A stretch of DNA of 48,698 nt, from the NCBI GenBank assembly GCA_002898735.1, contig BEHY01000013.1:1-48698 (forward strand), in the 5' to 3' direction. The first letter of the stretch is position 1; each line of letters starts with the position of its first letter. This DNA comes from Candidatus Thermoflexus japonica (GTDB lineage Bacteria > Chloroflexota > Anaerolineae > Thermoflexales > Thermoflexaceae). The notes under the pieces are model-generated. The model was not told the DNA's origin, searched no databases, and worked only from the letters and a program-made list of their open reading frames with translations. Position numbers and translations under genes: made by a program. This document shows, piece by piece, positions 9,379 through 18,833 of the stretch.

Positions 9379-11073
9379 ATGGAGTTTCAGCGCGTGATGC
9401 TTCTTTATACGTTGCCTCTTTACTGGGACCCCCGGCCGGTGTTTCATGCAGATCGCTTGAGGGAGTTCCTGCGCTATCTGCTGGATCCCAGTAAGGAGGG
9501 CCGGGCCTGGTTGGGAATCCGCAGCGCTGGAAGCTCTCGTTCTCTTACCTGGCATACGGGGGACGATGCGCTCCGGTGGGTGGACACAACGTATCAACAG
9601 GTATGGCGGCCACGGAGTGAGGAAATAGCGGCTCATGGCAGAGGCTTTGCAGAACAGGCCTTCCATATTTTTGTCGAACATAAGGCCGAGATCTTTATTG
9701 ATGCGTTGCGCTTCGGTGCGTGTATGTCGAAGTTACCCTCCACGGCCCTCGCTGAAGTTATGGGGGCAGAAGCGATTCAGGAGGCCATATCGCTCGTCTT
9801 TGGTGATATTGGTTCGGCCGATTTTTACATCGGCTTCAGCGTGGACTGGTCCTTTACGGGCGGTTCTCTGCTCTGGACTCCTCAGCTTCGGATTTCGAAT
9901 TTCTGGCCGGTGAGCCAACGACTGGCCCCTCCGCCTCCAGAGGGAGTTTCAGAACCTCTTCCTATGTCAGCTTCAGAGGCCGCCCACATGTTAGAGGACG
10001 CTTTCTGGAAGAAGATCGAAACCTATTTCCGTGAAATACGCTTTTATTTTGACCTGGGAAGTGCGTATGTGGGCCTGGAGCATCAAAAATGGGGAGCGCC
10101 GATCTTTTACTATGCAGAGCCTGTAGAGATGCCCGATCGCCCGGAAGAGCTTCTGGAAGCTGCCGCGGAGGACCTGGAGCTCCTGGCGCGAAAGACGATG
10201 GGCGTTGAGGACCTCCAGAGCGAGGGGATCAGCGCTGGCCTCCTGGCGAGCAATTTGTTAACTTTTCGATACGAGCTTGTAGGAGAGAAGATGGTCACCC
10301 CACTTTACCTGATAATCCCCTGGGGTCGCGGTTTGCGAGATCGTTGGGGGGAGGAAGTAGAGCGTGAGGCGGCCCTCACCGCTGACAAGCTTTCTTTCCT
10401 GGAGTTCAGCGCTGGCTTTAAATCCTATGACATCCTGACCGATCTGGCGATTCCTGAGGAATTCCTGGCGCTCTGGGGAGGATCGCTGGATGATGCCCCT
10501 GAGCTTCTTGCAATGCTTCAGGACCAGATCGCCTTCGCCCCCCGCCTGGGCCGGAAACGGACGATCGCCTTCCGGATGGTCCGCCATCTGCGGGCCGGCT
10601 TGGCCCGCCTGGAGGCGGAAATCATGCGGAGCACGGACCAGGTGCTTCGAACAGAACGAAAGTGGAAAGCCGCCGTGGAATCGATGGAGTTGTCTGCAAG
10701 GCGTGCGTTCAGCCCTCGTCCCCTGGAGGGGCTCCGGGGTCTCCTGGATGGACTCCAGGGAAGTTTCCCCTACCGCCTTTCCGGAACGAAAGCCCGGCTG
10801 GCGGCAGAGCGAGCACAGCAGATCCGCATTTCACTGGATAACCTGAAGCGGACGCTTGAGGAGCTGCTGGAGGAGGAGGGACGGGAGGAACGGGAGCGGG
10901 AGGAGCGCAATCAGCGCGTGCTGGGCTATGCGCTGGCCGCGCTGGCGGCCGTGACCGCTTTTCCCCTGCTGATCGGGCAGATGGATTGGGCCGAGTTAAA
11001 GGAGACAATGGAGCGCTGGCCCGGTTTCTTCGCCGGCCTGGCTTCTCTCCTCAGGCTGTTCAGCCCTTCCTGA
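9379..11073 (+). CDS. Unknown protein with C-terminal coiled coil and membrane segment, next to CRISPR array
   Basis: 564 aa, family not recognised. It begins at an ATG with GGAGGTGAGCC just upstream, 45 bp after the decayed last repeat. Residues 1-400 look globular, with no catalytic motif I can name. About 400-510 is Arg/Glu-rich and helical (LEELLEEEGREEREREERN), and about 517-540 is hydrophobic (LGYALAALAAVTAFPLLIG), a likely membrane helix. The stop falls inside the next frame, which carries a second hydrophobic helix straight away. The two may be one protein of roughly 840 aa with a two-helix membrane hairpin, broken by a one-base shift. Codon use is more AT-rich than in neighbouring genes, suggesting transfer. 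The position between array and cas1-2-4 suggests a CRISPR-linked or defence role; this is inference. Confidence 0.6.
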   Translation: MEFQRVMLLYTLPLYWDPRPVFHADRLREFLRYLLDPSKEGRAWLGIRSAGSSRSLTWHTGDDALRWVDTTYQQVWRPRSEEIAAHGRGFAEQAFHIFVEHKAEIFIDALRFGACMSKLPSTALAEVMGAEAIQEAISLVFGDIGSADFYIGFSVDWSFTGGSLLWTPQLRISNFWPVSQRLAPPPPEGVSEPLPMSASEAAHMLEDAFWKKIETYFREIRFYFDLGSAYVGLEHQKWGAPIFYYAEPVEMPDRPEELLEAAAEDLELLARKTMGVEDLQSEGISAGLLASNLLTFRYELVGEKMVTPLYLIIPWGRGLRDRWGEEVEREAALTADKLSFLEFSAGFKSYDILTDLAIPEEFLALWGGSLDDAPELLAMLQDQIAFAPRLGRKRTIAFRMVRHLRAGLARLEAEIMRSTDQVLRTERKWKAAVESMELSARRAFSPRPLEGLRGLLDGLQGSFPYRLSGTKARLAAERAQQIRISLDNLKRTLEELLEEEGREEREREERNQRVLGYALAALAAVTAFPLLIGQMDWAELKETMERWPGFFAGLASLLRLFSPS

Positions 11074-11909
11074 CGCTGATCAGCATCGCAGGTGCCATCT
11101 CCGTCATCAGCATCCTGCTGGTTGTTGTCCTCCGCTCGTTCCTTCCTCCCCGAGGCGACCCGGAGGAGCGGGAGCTGGAGCACCAGGGGGAAGCTCTGAT
11201 CCGGGTGCGAGAGACCATCCGGGAAGGATTACCGCTGATCCGATCGCTGAGGGAGCAGGCCTTTATCTCCCATCGGATTCCTGATCAAGAGGAGCCTTCC
11301 GAGGTTCAGCGGATGCGCCGTCAGGTTGAGGAATGGGATCAGGCTGCGTGCACGGAGCTGATTCGAGTGTGGGAATGGCTGAAGCTGACTGAAGAAAAGG
11401 AAAAGAAGAGCGAAGATCGGTTGACGGCCCTGCATCATCGGATCCATCGATTTGTTGTCGCACTCGATTTGCTGGACAACCGACCGGCTTCTCTGCCGCT
11501 GCCCCGGGCGCTCGCTCTATATCGCTATAAAAGCACGGATTTCGTCCGTTCTTCGGTGATCTCCGATTTCGAGTTCGAGCAGGTTCTTAACGGATACGGG
11601 TTCGACGATGATGAGGTGCGGGCCATCGATGCCTGGGTTGACCGGCCGCTGTCGGAGATCTCCGGATTGCGGGAACGCTATCCCGAGCTGGCGCAGCAGG
11701 GGAAGCGCCTGCGGGATCTACCGGCGCGGGATTTCGTGGAAGCCCTCCGGGATGTGATCGGAGTCTCCGCTCTCCACGAACGAAAGATCCTGCCGCCGGA
11801 GGTGGAGCGGAAGGAGGAGCTCGAGGAACTTTTCAGGGCGCTCAGGCAATTCCTGGGAAGGCGAGATCTGGGAGGCTGGAGCCCGGCAGGGTCAGGATCA
11901 TGGGAATAA
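10986..11909 (+). CDS. Unknown membrane-anchored helical protein, or 3' part of the preceding gene
   Basis: The frame opens at a TTG (10986) and overlaps the preceding gene by 88 bp; no good ribosome site or ATG is seen near it. Residues about 28-52 form a strong membrane helix (LISIAGAISVISILLVVVL). The remainder is charged and helical (EELEELFRALRQFL near the end), with no family I recognise. The hydrophobic helix begins almost exactly where the upstream frame stops (11073). The simplest reading is a frameshift within one gene near 11040-11075; alternatively these are two translationally coupled genes. There is no obvious slippery heptamer, so I do not claim programmed frameshifting. Confidence 0.5.
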   Translation: MGRVKGDNGALARFLRRPGFSPQAVQPFLTLISIAGAISVISILLVVVLRSFLPPRGDPEERELEHQGEALIRVRETIREGLPLIRSLREQAFISHRIPDQEEPSEVQRMRRQVEEWDQAACTELIRVWEWLKLTEEKEKKSEDRLTALHHRIHRFVVALDLLDNRPASLPLPRALALYRYKSTDFVRSSVISDFEFEQVLNGYGFDDDEVRAIDAWVDRPLSEISGLRERYPELAQQGKRLRDLPARDFVEALRDVIGVSALHERKILPPEVERKEELEELFRALRQFLGRRDLGGWSPAGSGSWE

Positions 11910-11993
11910 GGGATCAGCTGGCCTGGAGTCAGGAGGCTTTCATGATGCGATGCGGCCCTACCTTTGTTCAGAATCCAGTTATGAAAATCCGTC

Positions 11994-12257
11994 CTACAGA
12001 ATCGTGGCCACCGATCCCTTCTCCCGCCCCAGGACCTCCCGGCGCATGGCCCCGGGGTCCGGGAGGATGTAGAAATACACGGTGTCTTTCTTCTCGTCGA
12101 TCAGGTCCCGCAGCTCCGCCTTCACCCGCTCTAAACGGGCAGGGGTGATCTCCCCCTCAAAGGCGGAGTTCTGCACCCAGTGGAGATGGCGGCGCAGATA
12201 CTGGCACACCCGGGCGACGCGTTCGACTTCTACATCATAAACGATGATCACATACAC
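11994..12257 (-). CDS. cas2: CRISPR adaptation endonuclease Cas2
   Basis: 87 aa, normal for Cas2. It starts MYVIIVYDVEVERVARVCQY, the ferredoxin-fold beta strand ending in the conserved Asp (VYDV). The following helix and the segment HWVQNSAFEGEIT match the family. With Cas1 it forms the integrase that adds new spacers at the leader end. It lies 4 bp after cas1 on the same strand and is the last gene of the cas4-cas1-cas2 set. Confidence 0.95.
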   Translation of the reverse strand: MYVIIVYDVEVERVARVCQYLRRHLHWVQNSAFEGEITPARLERVKAELRDLIDEKKDTVYFYILPDPGAMRREVLGREKGSVATIL

Positions 12258-12261
12258 GGCC

Positions 12262-13257
12262 TCACCACCACGCCTTCAGGGGCTCGTAAGGCTCCATCCC
12301 CAGCAGATGCCGCACCAGCTTGTAAGCCTCCAGCCGGATCAGGGTCCGATAGCTCACCGGACGCTTCAGGCGGGGATGCTGCACCGTCTCCCGCATCCGT
12401 TCCTCAAATTCCATCACCACTTTCTTCCGCCCCCCTTCGTTGAGATAACAGAAGCCCACCTCCTCCAGGAAATCCTCTTCGCCCACGACCCCGCGGTTCA
12501 TCAGCGCGAACACCATCCGGTCCACCACCAGCGGCTTGAAAACCTCCGCCAGATCCAGGGCCAGGGAAAAGCGGCCCGCCGAGGGCTCGTGGAGGAAGCT
12601 CACGGCCGGATGGAGGGGGGTGTGGTAGAGCTCGGAGAGGACGGCGGCATAGAGCAGGCCGTTCCCGAAGGAGAGCAGGGCGTTGATCGGGTTCTCCGGC
12701 GGCCGCCGGCTCCGGCGGAACCCCTCCAGCGCGAGGATGGCCGGGAAGGCCCCGTAATACGCATCCCGCGCCCGGCCCTCCACACCCATCAGGGCCGCCA
12801 CATCCGGACAGCCCTCGATCTCCCCCATCGCTCCCTCCACCGCCGTTAAAGGCTCGTCCATGGGAAGACCCTGGCGCCGGTAGTAGAGCAGGTTGCGGCG
12901 CATGTGGAAAAGGGCCCCCTCCACGAAGCGCCGGGCCAGGGCCAGCCGTCGGGCGGGGTCCGCATAGTGCAGGGCCTGGTGGACCACCACTTGGCCGGAG
13001 GCCCGGGTTTCCCGGGGGTAGAAGGAGCCTACGTAAAACCCATAGTAATTGAACACGTGCAGGCCGATCCCGTGGCGGCCCAGGAAGCTCAGGAGCCGGG
13101 TGTTGAGGTCCAGCTCCCCCATCGCGAAGAGGGCCTCCACATCCTCCACCGGGATGGCCTGGCGCTGGGTCTGGCCGTCGGCCTCCCATTCGAGATACAG
13201 TGTGTTCTGGCGCCGCCGCAGGCGCCCGTTGCGGAACAGATAATAGGTGCGTCCCAT
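12262..13257 (-). CDS. cas1: CRISPR integrase Cas1
   Basis: 331 aa, typical of the Cas1 found with type I-B/III systems. The N-terminal beta domain includes TLYLEWEADGQTQRQAIPVEDVEAL. The C-terminal helical domain carries the metal-binding set: Glu near GVEGRARDAYYGAF, His in SFLHEP and Asp in DLAEVFKPLVVDR. NALLSFGNGLLYAAV is the conserved helix before the His. Together with Cas2 it integrates prespacers at the first repeat of the array near 2983, about 10 kb away. It starts at an ATG 34 bp after the cas4 stop. Confidence 0.97.
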   Translation of the reverse strand: MGRTYYLFRNGRLRRRQNTLYLEWEADGQTQRQAIPVEDVEALFAMGELDLNTRLLSFLGRHGIGLHVFNYYGFYVGSFYPRETRASGQVVVHQALHYADPARRLALARRFVEGALFHMRRNLLYYRRQGLPMDEPLTAVEGAMGEIEGCPDVAALMGVEGRARDAYYGAFPAILALEGFRRSRRPPENPINALLSFGNGLLYAAVLSELYHTPLHPAVSFLHEPSAGRFSLALDLAEVFKPLVVDRMVFALMNRGVVGEEDFLEEVGFCYLNEGGRKKVVMEFEERMRETVQHPRLKRPVSYRTLIRLEAYKLVRHLLGMEPYEPLKAWW

Positions 13258-13290
13258 GGGATCCTGAAACCTCCTCCGCGGGCGGGCGAT

Positions 13291-13857
13291 CTATCCCCAG
13301 CACAGCGGCGCGTAGGCGCACCGGCGGCAGGCGGGCATCCAGGGGACAACGGGTGGGGTGGGGAGGGCTTCGATGCGGGCGATCTCCCTCAGCGCCGCCT
13401 CTACCTCGGCCACCGCCGCTGCATCCAGGGTCACGGTCTCCCGCCGACGCTGGCGGGGGAACCGCAGCTCCCCCCGGAGGTGAACCCCCCGGCGGGCCAG
13501 GAAGTAGAGATAATAGCGCAGCTGGAGGCGGGCCGCTTCGACGAACGTCGGCGCGTGTTTGATCTCGAGGATGGTCCCCTCGTCCTCCAGGACATCGATG
13601 GCGATGAGGTTCTCCAGGATCATGCTCCGGCGGGGCCGATCGCGGTAGGCCCGCTCGTGGGTGAGCCGCCCCATGGCCACGGCTTCCGCGTCGGCCTCCA
13701 GGCGCACCTGATGGGCGAAGAGCCAGAGCTTGCGCGGGCAGACCCGCAGATAATTCATCTTGAGCCCGCCGACCTTCAGGCGCTCGAAATCATCCTCGCT
13801 CAGGCGCACCGCCTGGCGGAGCAGATCCCACAGGTCCTCTTCCCGCTCCGAATCCAC
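13291..13857 (-). CDS. cas4: Cas4 iron-sulfur exonuclease for spacer processing
   Basis: 188 aa from a GTG at 13857 with GGGGGAG upstream. The longer frame to 14028 has no family features in its extra N-terminus, so I prefer the GTG. VGGLKMNYLRVCPRKLWLF is the Cas4 N-terminus with the first cluster cysteine. GRLTHERAY supplies the nuclease His region, and the ILEIKHAP segment supplies the E-x-K of the RecB-like core. The C-terminal CRRCAYAPLC supplies the other three cysteines for the 4Fe-4S cluster. Cas4 trims prespacers and fixes PAM and orientation. First gene of the adaptation operon. Confidence 0.93.
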   Translation of the reverse strand: MDSEREEDLWDLLRQAVRLSEDDFERLKVGGLKMNYLRVCPRKLWLFAHQVRLEADAEAVAMGRLTHERAYRDRPRRSMILENLIAIDVLEDEGTILEIKHAPTFVEAARLQLRYYLYFLARRGVHLRGELRFPRQRRRETVTLDAAAVAEVEAALREIARIEALPTPPVVPWMPACRRCAYAPLCWG

Positions 13858-14243
13858 GCCTCTCCCCCTATCGATGGCCTCGGGGTGATCGCAGGTCCCC
13901 TCTCCACTCCAGGATAACTCCCCGAGGCGGAGCGCGCCTCCGGTTTCCACCCCAATGGGATCCGGGGTAGCCCTGACCTTCCCCTCCGGTGGATCGGCGG
14001 AGGAAATCGGGGGGGAACCGGAGGCCATGGATGGGGATGTGCGCTATGGGTTTCGGGTGAATCGAAAGCCCGCGCGGCCGTCAGACGTCCGATGGCCCGA
14101 GCGCCAGGGGAAGGGGAGGGGAGAGTGGCTATCATCTTAAGGGAGGTTTTTCCGTCCTGCCTGCCCGGAGGTGCTGTTCCATCCGGCCGGTCCGACGGCC
14201 GCTCCAGCTCAAATTACAACTTCCCCATTTCAGGAGGTGCGTG
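13858..14243. other. Divergent intergenic region between cas4 and lipoprotein gene
   Basis: 386 bp with no supported gene. It should hold the promoters of both the cas4-1-2 operon (leftward) and the lipoprotein (rightward). TATCAT near 14129 could be a rightward -10 box but no matching -35 is clear. AGGAGG at 14231-14236 is the ribosome site for the lipoprotein. Confidence 0.5.
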
Positions 14244-16421
14244 ATGAGAGGGTTCCGGATCCTCGGTATCCTATCGCTCCTGTTTCTGAGCGTCGCATGC
14301 CGCCCGCGCTCGGCGCCGGGGCCTGCGACGGCTGCTCCCGCTTCTCCGACGGTGATGCCGACCGCAGCGGTGCCATCCCCCACGCCTACCCCCTCGATCC
14401 CCGGCCTCGGGGATCCCGTCCCGGCCGGCGGGGAGCCCGTCTCCCCGGACAATCTCTCCCGTCTGCAGCCGATCTGGCGGGCCCGGTGGCCGATGTGGAT
14501 GGACCTCCGGCCGGCTTCGGAAACGCTGATCGGTGTGGGGGCGGACGTCATGATCATGTCCCCATCGGATCTGGAGATCCGTTCGTCCTTTCCGCTTCCC
14601 CCACACACCGAATTCCCGAACGCCCTTGCGGTCAGCGGGGATCATCGGATGGCGGTGGTGGGAACCAACGACGGCGTCCTGTGGCGGATGGATCTGGTCC
14701 ATGGGGAAATCCGCGGCGAGGGGAGGATATCGGGGTCCATCGAGGCGCTGGCCTTCCTGGATCCTCAGGGGCAGCGCGTGGCCGTGCTGGCGGACGGGTT
14801 GAGGATCTGGGAGGCGGATGGCTCGATCTCGCCGCCGGTCGGGGAGCTCCCCCAGAAAAACTACGCCGGGCAGTTCAGTCCGGATGGCCGGTGGGCCCTG
14901 GCGGTGGACAATCGGGGTGTCGGCGGCCTGTATGAGGTCCCATCCGGGACCCCGGTGCTGAGCTTCACAGTCCCCTTCACCAGCCCGCGGGCTGTCGCCC
15001 TGCACCCGAACGCTCAGGATGCGGCCGTGGCCGGGAAGAACGCAGTGATCGTCTTCCGCCTCGATCACGGCCAGAAGCGCGCCGAAGTGCGCCAGCAGCT
15101 CAGCCGGTCGAACGTCCGGTCGGTGGACGGCAGCGCGTCGCTGCTGGCCATCCTGTCGGAAGAGGGTGGGGGAACGCGTCTCCAGATCCTGCGCTGGGAG
15201 AGCCTGGAATCCGTGGTGAACATCCTGCTGGACCGGCCTTTCTCGGCGGTTCGTCTCGACGAGGAGGGCGGCCGGGTGTATCTCATTGGCTTCAATCGGG
15301 TGGAGGCCCGCTCGCTATCGGACGGTCAGCTCCTTCAGCGGCGCGAGCATCCCCGGACGGCTTTTGGGATCCCCCTCTGGGAGCAGCGCGCCCTGGTGCT
15401 GAGCTCCGGGCCGCGCGCGGGCCGGGATCCCGGGGTGGCATTGCTGGATCTCGCCACCGGGCGCCTCCGATGGCATCAGATCCTCAAATCCCCCGTTCGA
15501 TCTGTCTGGATGGATCCGAAGGGGCGATGGGTTGCCGCAGCGCTCGAGGATCAGAGCGTGGAGTTTCTGAGGCTGGAAACCGGGGAATCCATCCAGCGGC
15601 TGGAGCTGCCGGATGTCGCGTGGCTCGGCCCGGATGGGCAGGGTCGGGGCCTGATCGGCCTGCGGGGGAACACCGTGGCGCTCTGGCCGGTCGAGGGGCG
15701 CTCCCCCGTCTGGCAGCGCACCCTTCCGACCCCCCGGGATCTGGAGCTGATCGGCGCCGTGTCCTCCCGATGGATCGCCGTCGCCCCGAGCCTGGGGCAG
15801 GACACCCGCTTCGGCGAATATAACCGGATCTGGGTGATCGACCACGAAGGCAACATCCGGAGCACCCTGCACGATCGTTATGACTTCGGGAACATCTATA
15901 AGCTGGAGTGGTTCTCCGACCATCTCATCGTGTATCTGAGCTATCCCTCTTCGATTGTGCAGGCGTCCATCTTCTCGATCCCGGATGGGCAGCGGGTGGC
16001 TTACGCGCGTCTCCGGGCCGCCTATATGGACGCATCGGTTTCCTGGTGGCCCGATCGCCGGAGCGGGGTGGTGAACGACCTGCACGATGGGCTCGCGGCT
16101 TTCTGGGTCGAGGGCCAGACGGCTCCGCTGCGCACCCTGCAGGACGAGGAAGGGGTCATGGTGTGGGACCTTCAGCGGGTCGGGCAGGGGTCATGGGTTC
16201 TGGCGGGGGCCCAGGAAGTTCGGGTTCAGCGGGGGGAAAAACGGGTGACGTGGTGGTTCCGGCGCGGCGGGAGGTTACAGGCCTTCGATCTGGATGGGAA
16301 ACAGAAGGTCTGGGAGCAACCGCTTCCCTTCTCGCTGCTCTGGATGGCACTGTCTCCCGATGGGCGGTGGGTGATCGTGGGCGGCGCGGAGGGGATCGTA
16401 GAGGTCTGGGGCATACGGTGA
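14244..16421 (+). CDS. Secreted lipoprotein with beta-propeller-like repeats
   Basis: 725 aa from the ATG at 14244, seven bases after AGGAGG; the GTG three bases earlier is less well placed. The N-terminus is a lipoprotein signal: Arg, a hydrophobic stretch LGILSLLFLSVAC, and the probable lipidated Cys. A Pro/Thr/Ala-rich linker (PTAAVPSPTPTPS) follows, common in chloroflexote exported proteins. The rest has WD40/PQQ-like blades, with recurring SPDGRWALAV, DPKGRWVAAA and SPDGRWVIVG. It is probably anchored outside the membrane; ligand unknown. It sits between the adaptation genes and cas3 but reads the other way, and nothing in it suggests a CRISPR role. Confidence 0.8.
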   Translation: MRGFRILGILSLLFLSVACRPRSAPGPATAAPASPTVMPTAAVPSPTPTPSIPGLGDPVPAGGEPVSPDNLSRLQPIWRARWPMWMDLRPASETLIGVGADVMIMSPSDLEIRSSFPLPPHTEFPNALAVSGDHRMAVVGTNDGVLWRMDLVHGEIRGEGRISGSIEALAFLDPQGQRVAVLADGLRIWEADGSISPPVGELPQKNYAGQFSPDGRWALAVDNRGVGGLYEVPSGTPVLSFTVPFTSPRAVALHPNAQDAAVAGKNAVIVFRLDHGQKRAEVRQQLSRSNVRSVDGSASLLAILSEEGGGTRLQILRWESLESVVNILLDRPFSAVRLDEEGGRVYLIGFNRVEARSLSDGQLLQRREHPRTAFGIPLWEQRALVLSSGPRAGRDPGVALLDLATGRLRWHQILKSPVRSVWMDPKGRWVAAALEDQSVEFLRLETGESIQRLELPDVAWLGPDGQGRGLIGLRGNTVALWPVEGRSPVWQRTLPTPRDLELIGAVSSRWIAVAPSLGQDTRFGEYNRIWVIDHEGNIRSTLHDRYDFGNIYKLEWFSDHLIVYLSYPSSIVQASIFSIPDGQRVAYARLRAAYMDASVSWWPDRRSGVVNDLHDGLAAFWVEGQTAPLRTLQDEEGVMVWDLQRVGQGSWVLAGAQEVRVQRGEKRVTWWFRRGGRLQAFDLDGKQKVWEQPLPFSLLWMALSPDGRWVIVGGAEGIVEVWGIR

Positions 16422-16429
16422 GCGAAGCG

Positions 16430-16460
16430 CGGCGGGGCGGCTTTCTTGGCCGCCCCGCCG
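16430..16460. terminator. Strong GC hairpin between convergent genes
   Basis: CGGCGGGGCGGC pairs perfectly with GCCGCCCCGCCG around the loop TTTCTTG, just after the lipoprotein stop and about 100 bp beyond the cas3 stop on the other strand. The symmetric 12-bp stem could end transcription from both sides. No T-run follows on either strand, so intrinsic termination is not certain. Confidence 0.5.
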
Positions 16461-16559
16461 GACTTTCCGCGGTCTGAGCCCGGCGAAGATGCGGGAGGTG
16501 GGCATCTCGTCCCCACCGGGAGACCGGGTGGTTGTGAGGAGGAGGCGAAAGCGACGCTC

Positions 16560-18833
16560 TCAGCCCACAAGGACTCCCGACGGCCTGGCGGTCTGCGGAT
16601 CCGGTTCCTGGAGTCCTTCCTCAGGGCTGTAGGGGAGCATCACCTGGAGGCATCCGAGGTCCCTCAAGGGGGTGAAGAAAGCGGGGTGTTCCTTCAGCCA
16701 GTAAATGGGCACCGGGACCAGCAGCTCCGGAAGCCTCCACGTTTCGCCATGCTCCCGCAACTTATTTGCTTTAGAAACAAAGTCCTCCGGGAGCACCTCG
16801 ATGGAGATCGTCCCCCGGCGTGCAGTGAAGCGGGCTTTCATCTCGTCATCCGAAAGGTCGATTGTATAGCATCCCAGAACCTCCTGGATCTCCTGTAGAG
16901 TAGCCCGGCCATCGTGGAGCTCCTTCTGCCATTCCGGGGTGTTCATGACCCGCTCGTAGAGCTGATGGGCGGCATGGGCAAGATCCCCATCGCTGGGGAT
17001 CGAAGGAAGCGCTTCTAAGATCTCCCGGCTCCAGAGGAGGATCTCCCGTCCGTAGATCCGCTGGGCGCCCTCTGACCAGTCCCGATAGATCCAGACTGGG
17101 GCGGGGGGATGGACTCCCTGGCGGTTCACCCGTCCCATTCGTTGCACGAGAGCATCCACTGGCGCGATCTCAGTGATCATCGCGTCGTAGGAAATGTCGA
17201 GGCTCACCTCCACAACCTGGGTGGCAATGAAGATCGTCCCGGGCTTTGGATGTTGCACCTCCTCCTCTTTCCGCGTGCGATCGGCGAAAATGAAACGGGA
17301 ATGGAGGAGGGCCCGTTGAGGCCACTGGTATTCCTCCCGAAGCCTACAGTAGAGATACTGAGCATCCCGCACCGTATTGGCGACGATGAGAACTTTCTTT
17401 CCCTCCCGCGCCAGATCCAGGGCAACCCTGAGCCCATCTTCGGTCAGCCTTCCATCACAGAGCTCGATATGATGGCGGTGCCGCTCCCAGAGATCCGGTT
17501 CGGCATCCACGCGCTTTCCTGGAGGAAAGAGCTGAAGGAGGAGTTCCGGAAGGGTCGCGCTGGCCAGGGCCAGGCGGGCGGGAGGCTCCCGGCTCAGGGC
17601 CTCCAAGAGCAGTCCCAGGGTGTAAGGCTCATAGGCATGGATCTCGTCCAGGATCAGCGTAGCGCTCCGTGCCAAGCTTCGCCGCTCTTCCCAGTGCCGT
17701 CCGTGAAGGTGTGCCAGCAGATATTGATCCAGCGTGGCTACTGTCACCGGCTTGGCGAAGACGGATCCAAAGAGCCGGAGATCCAGGGAGTCCTCCTCGG
17801 ACTCGTGGCGGAGCATATAGCTGGCCCGTCCATGGGCGAGGCCTACTGCGTCATCGCCATAGATATCGCGCAAGCGCCGCCACATTGCGTTGGTTGTTGC
17901 CTGGGTGGGCAGGAGGTAGATGATCCGTTCGGCTTGGCCGGCCCATAGCAACAGGGCCTCCGTCTTGCCTGTGCCGGTCGGAGCTCGAAGCACCAGGATA
18001 TCATGATCGGCGGCCAATCGTGCCCGCTGCTGGAAATCTCGGAGCGAATGCCCACGGGCTTCCATGGCGCGCTCAACGGCGAACCTCCCCACGCTCAGGA
18101 ACAATGTCGAGGTGCGTGGGGATTTCGCAGAGGCCAGCCAGTCGGCCAGATGGAGCACGGTCTTCACGCGGGCGAAATCCTCTGGGGGCAGGCGCTGGAG
18201 GATTCCCCGTAGTGTGTGGGCTTCATCCCCGAAGGAAAGGGGTTGCTCCAGTACAGCAGTCGGCGGCTGGTCGGCAAGGATCCGGATCTGGGGTTCGAGG
18301 GCCTCCAGGGGCGGAATCCCCTCCACACCGTTATGCTGCAGGAGCTCCCAGAGGGCGCGGAGGAGATCGGAAAGCGCATCCCACAGGTAATCCGGACGGC
18401 CCTCATAACTCTTATAGAGCTCTGGCCCCAGGGGGGAGTGATGGGAGAGCACCGCAGCGGTGGCCTCGAGGGGAAGGAAACTCCCCTTATGGCCTGGGTG
18501 GAGCATGCGCTCCACTACAAACACAAAGGGCATAGAGGCCAGGGCGTGAGGATAGGCCCTAAATTTCTTTCGACGGGCGTCCCGCCGCAGGCGCTCCTGT
18601 TCCGGAGCAGGTGCCCCATGTTGTTCGGCTTCCTGGAGTGCGCGAAGGGCGTGCATATATTCCTGGAAGCCCCGGGTGGCTTTCCCGACGTCATGAAACG
18701 CGCATGCCAGAAGGGCCCTGGTCCGAAGGGAGGGGGGAAGCTGCATGTGATCCGCGATTTCCCCTCCAAGACGGAGCACCTCCTCTAAGTGGAGGAGGAG
18801 TGGTACATCCGGCTTGGCGAGAAGTTCAGCCAT
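16560..18833 (-). CDS. cas3: Cas3 HD nuclease-helicase, type I
   Basis: 757 aa from the ATG at 18833 (GGAGG upstream). The N-terminal HD domain shows ACAFHDVGKATRGF and later LSHHSPLG. The superfamily 2 helicase follows: Walker A APTGTGKTEALL, DEIHAYE (DExH box), ASATLP (motif III) and VQRMGRVNRQG (motif VI). HD and helicase are fused, as in most type I systems. It unwinds and degrades DNA marked by Cascade. It is the last gene of the type I set and overlaps the cas5 3' end by 49 bp, so is translationally coupled. Both nuclease and helicase motifs look intact. Confidence 0.95.
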   Translation of the reverse strand: MAELLAKPDVPLLLHLEEVLRLGGEIADHMQLPPSLRTRALLACAFHDVGKATRGFQEYMHALRALQEAEQHGAPAPEQERLRRDARRKKFRAYPHALASMPFVFVVERMLHPGHKGSFLPLEATAAVLSHHSPLGPELYKSYEGRPDYLWDALSDLLRALWELLQHNGVEGIPPLEALEPQIRILADQPPTAVLEQPLSFGDEAHTLRGILQRLPPEDFARVKTVLHLADWLASAKSPRTSTLFLSVGRFAVERAMEARGHSLRDFQQRARLAADHDILVLRAPTGTGKTEALLLWAGQAERIIYLLPTQATTNAMWRRLRDIYGDDAVGLAHGRASYMLRHESEEDSLDLRLFGSVFAKPVTVATLDQYLLAHLHGRHWEERRSLARSATLILDEIHAYEPYTLGLLLEALSREPPARLALASATLPELLLQLFPPGKRVDAEPDLWERHRHHIELCDGRLTEDGLRVALDLAREGKKVLIVANTVRDAQYLYCRLREEYQWPQRALLHSRFIFADRTRKEEEVQHPKPGTIFIATQVVEVSLDISYDAMITEIAPVDALVQRMGRVNRQGVHPPAPVWIYRDWSEGAQRIYGREILLWSREILEALPSIPSDGDLAHAAHQLYERVMNTPEWQKELHDGRATLQEIQEVLGCYTIDLSDDEMKARFTARRGTISIEVLPEDFVSKANKLREHGETWRLPELLVPVPIYWLKEHPAFFTPLRDLGCLQVMLPYSPEEGLQEPDPQTARPSGVLVG

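Noticed and set aside
11040..11080. Programmed -1 frameshift joining the two membrane-protein frames
   Set aside because: No X-XXY-YYZ slippery heptamer or downstream pseudoknot recognised; a mutation or sequencing error is simpler.
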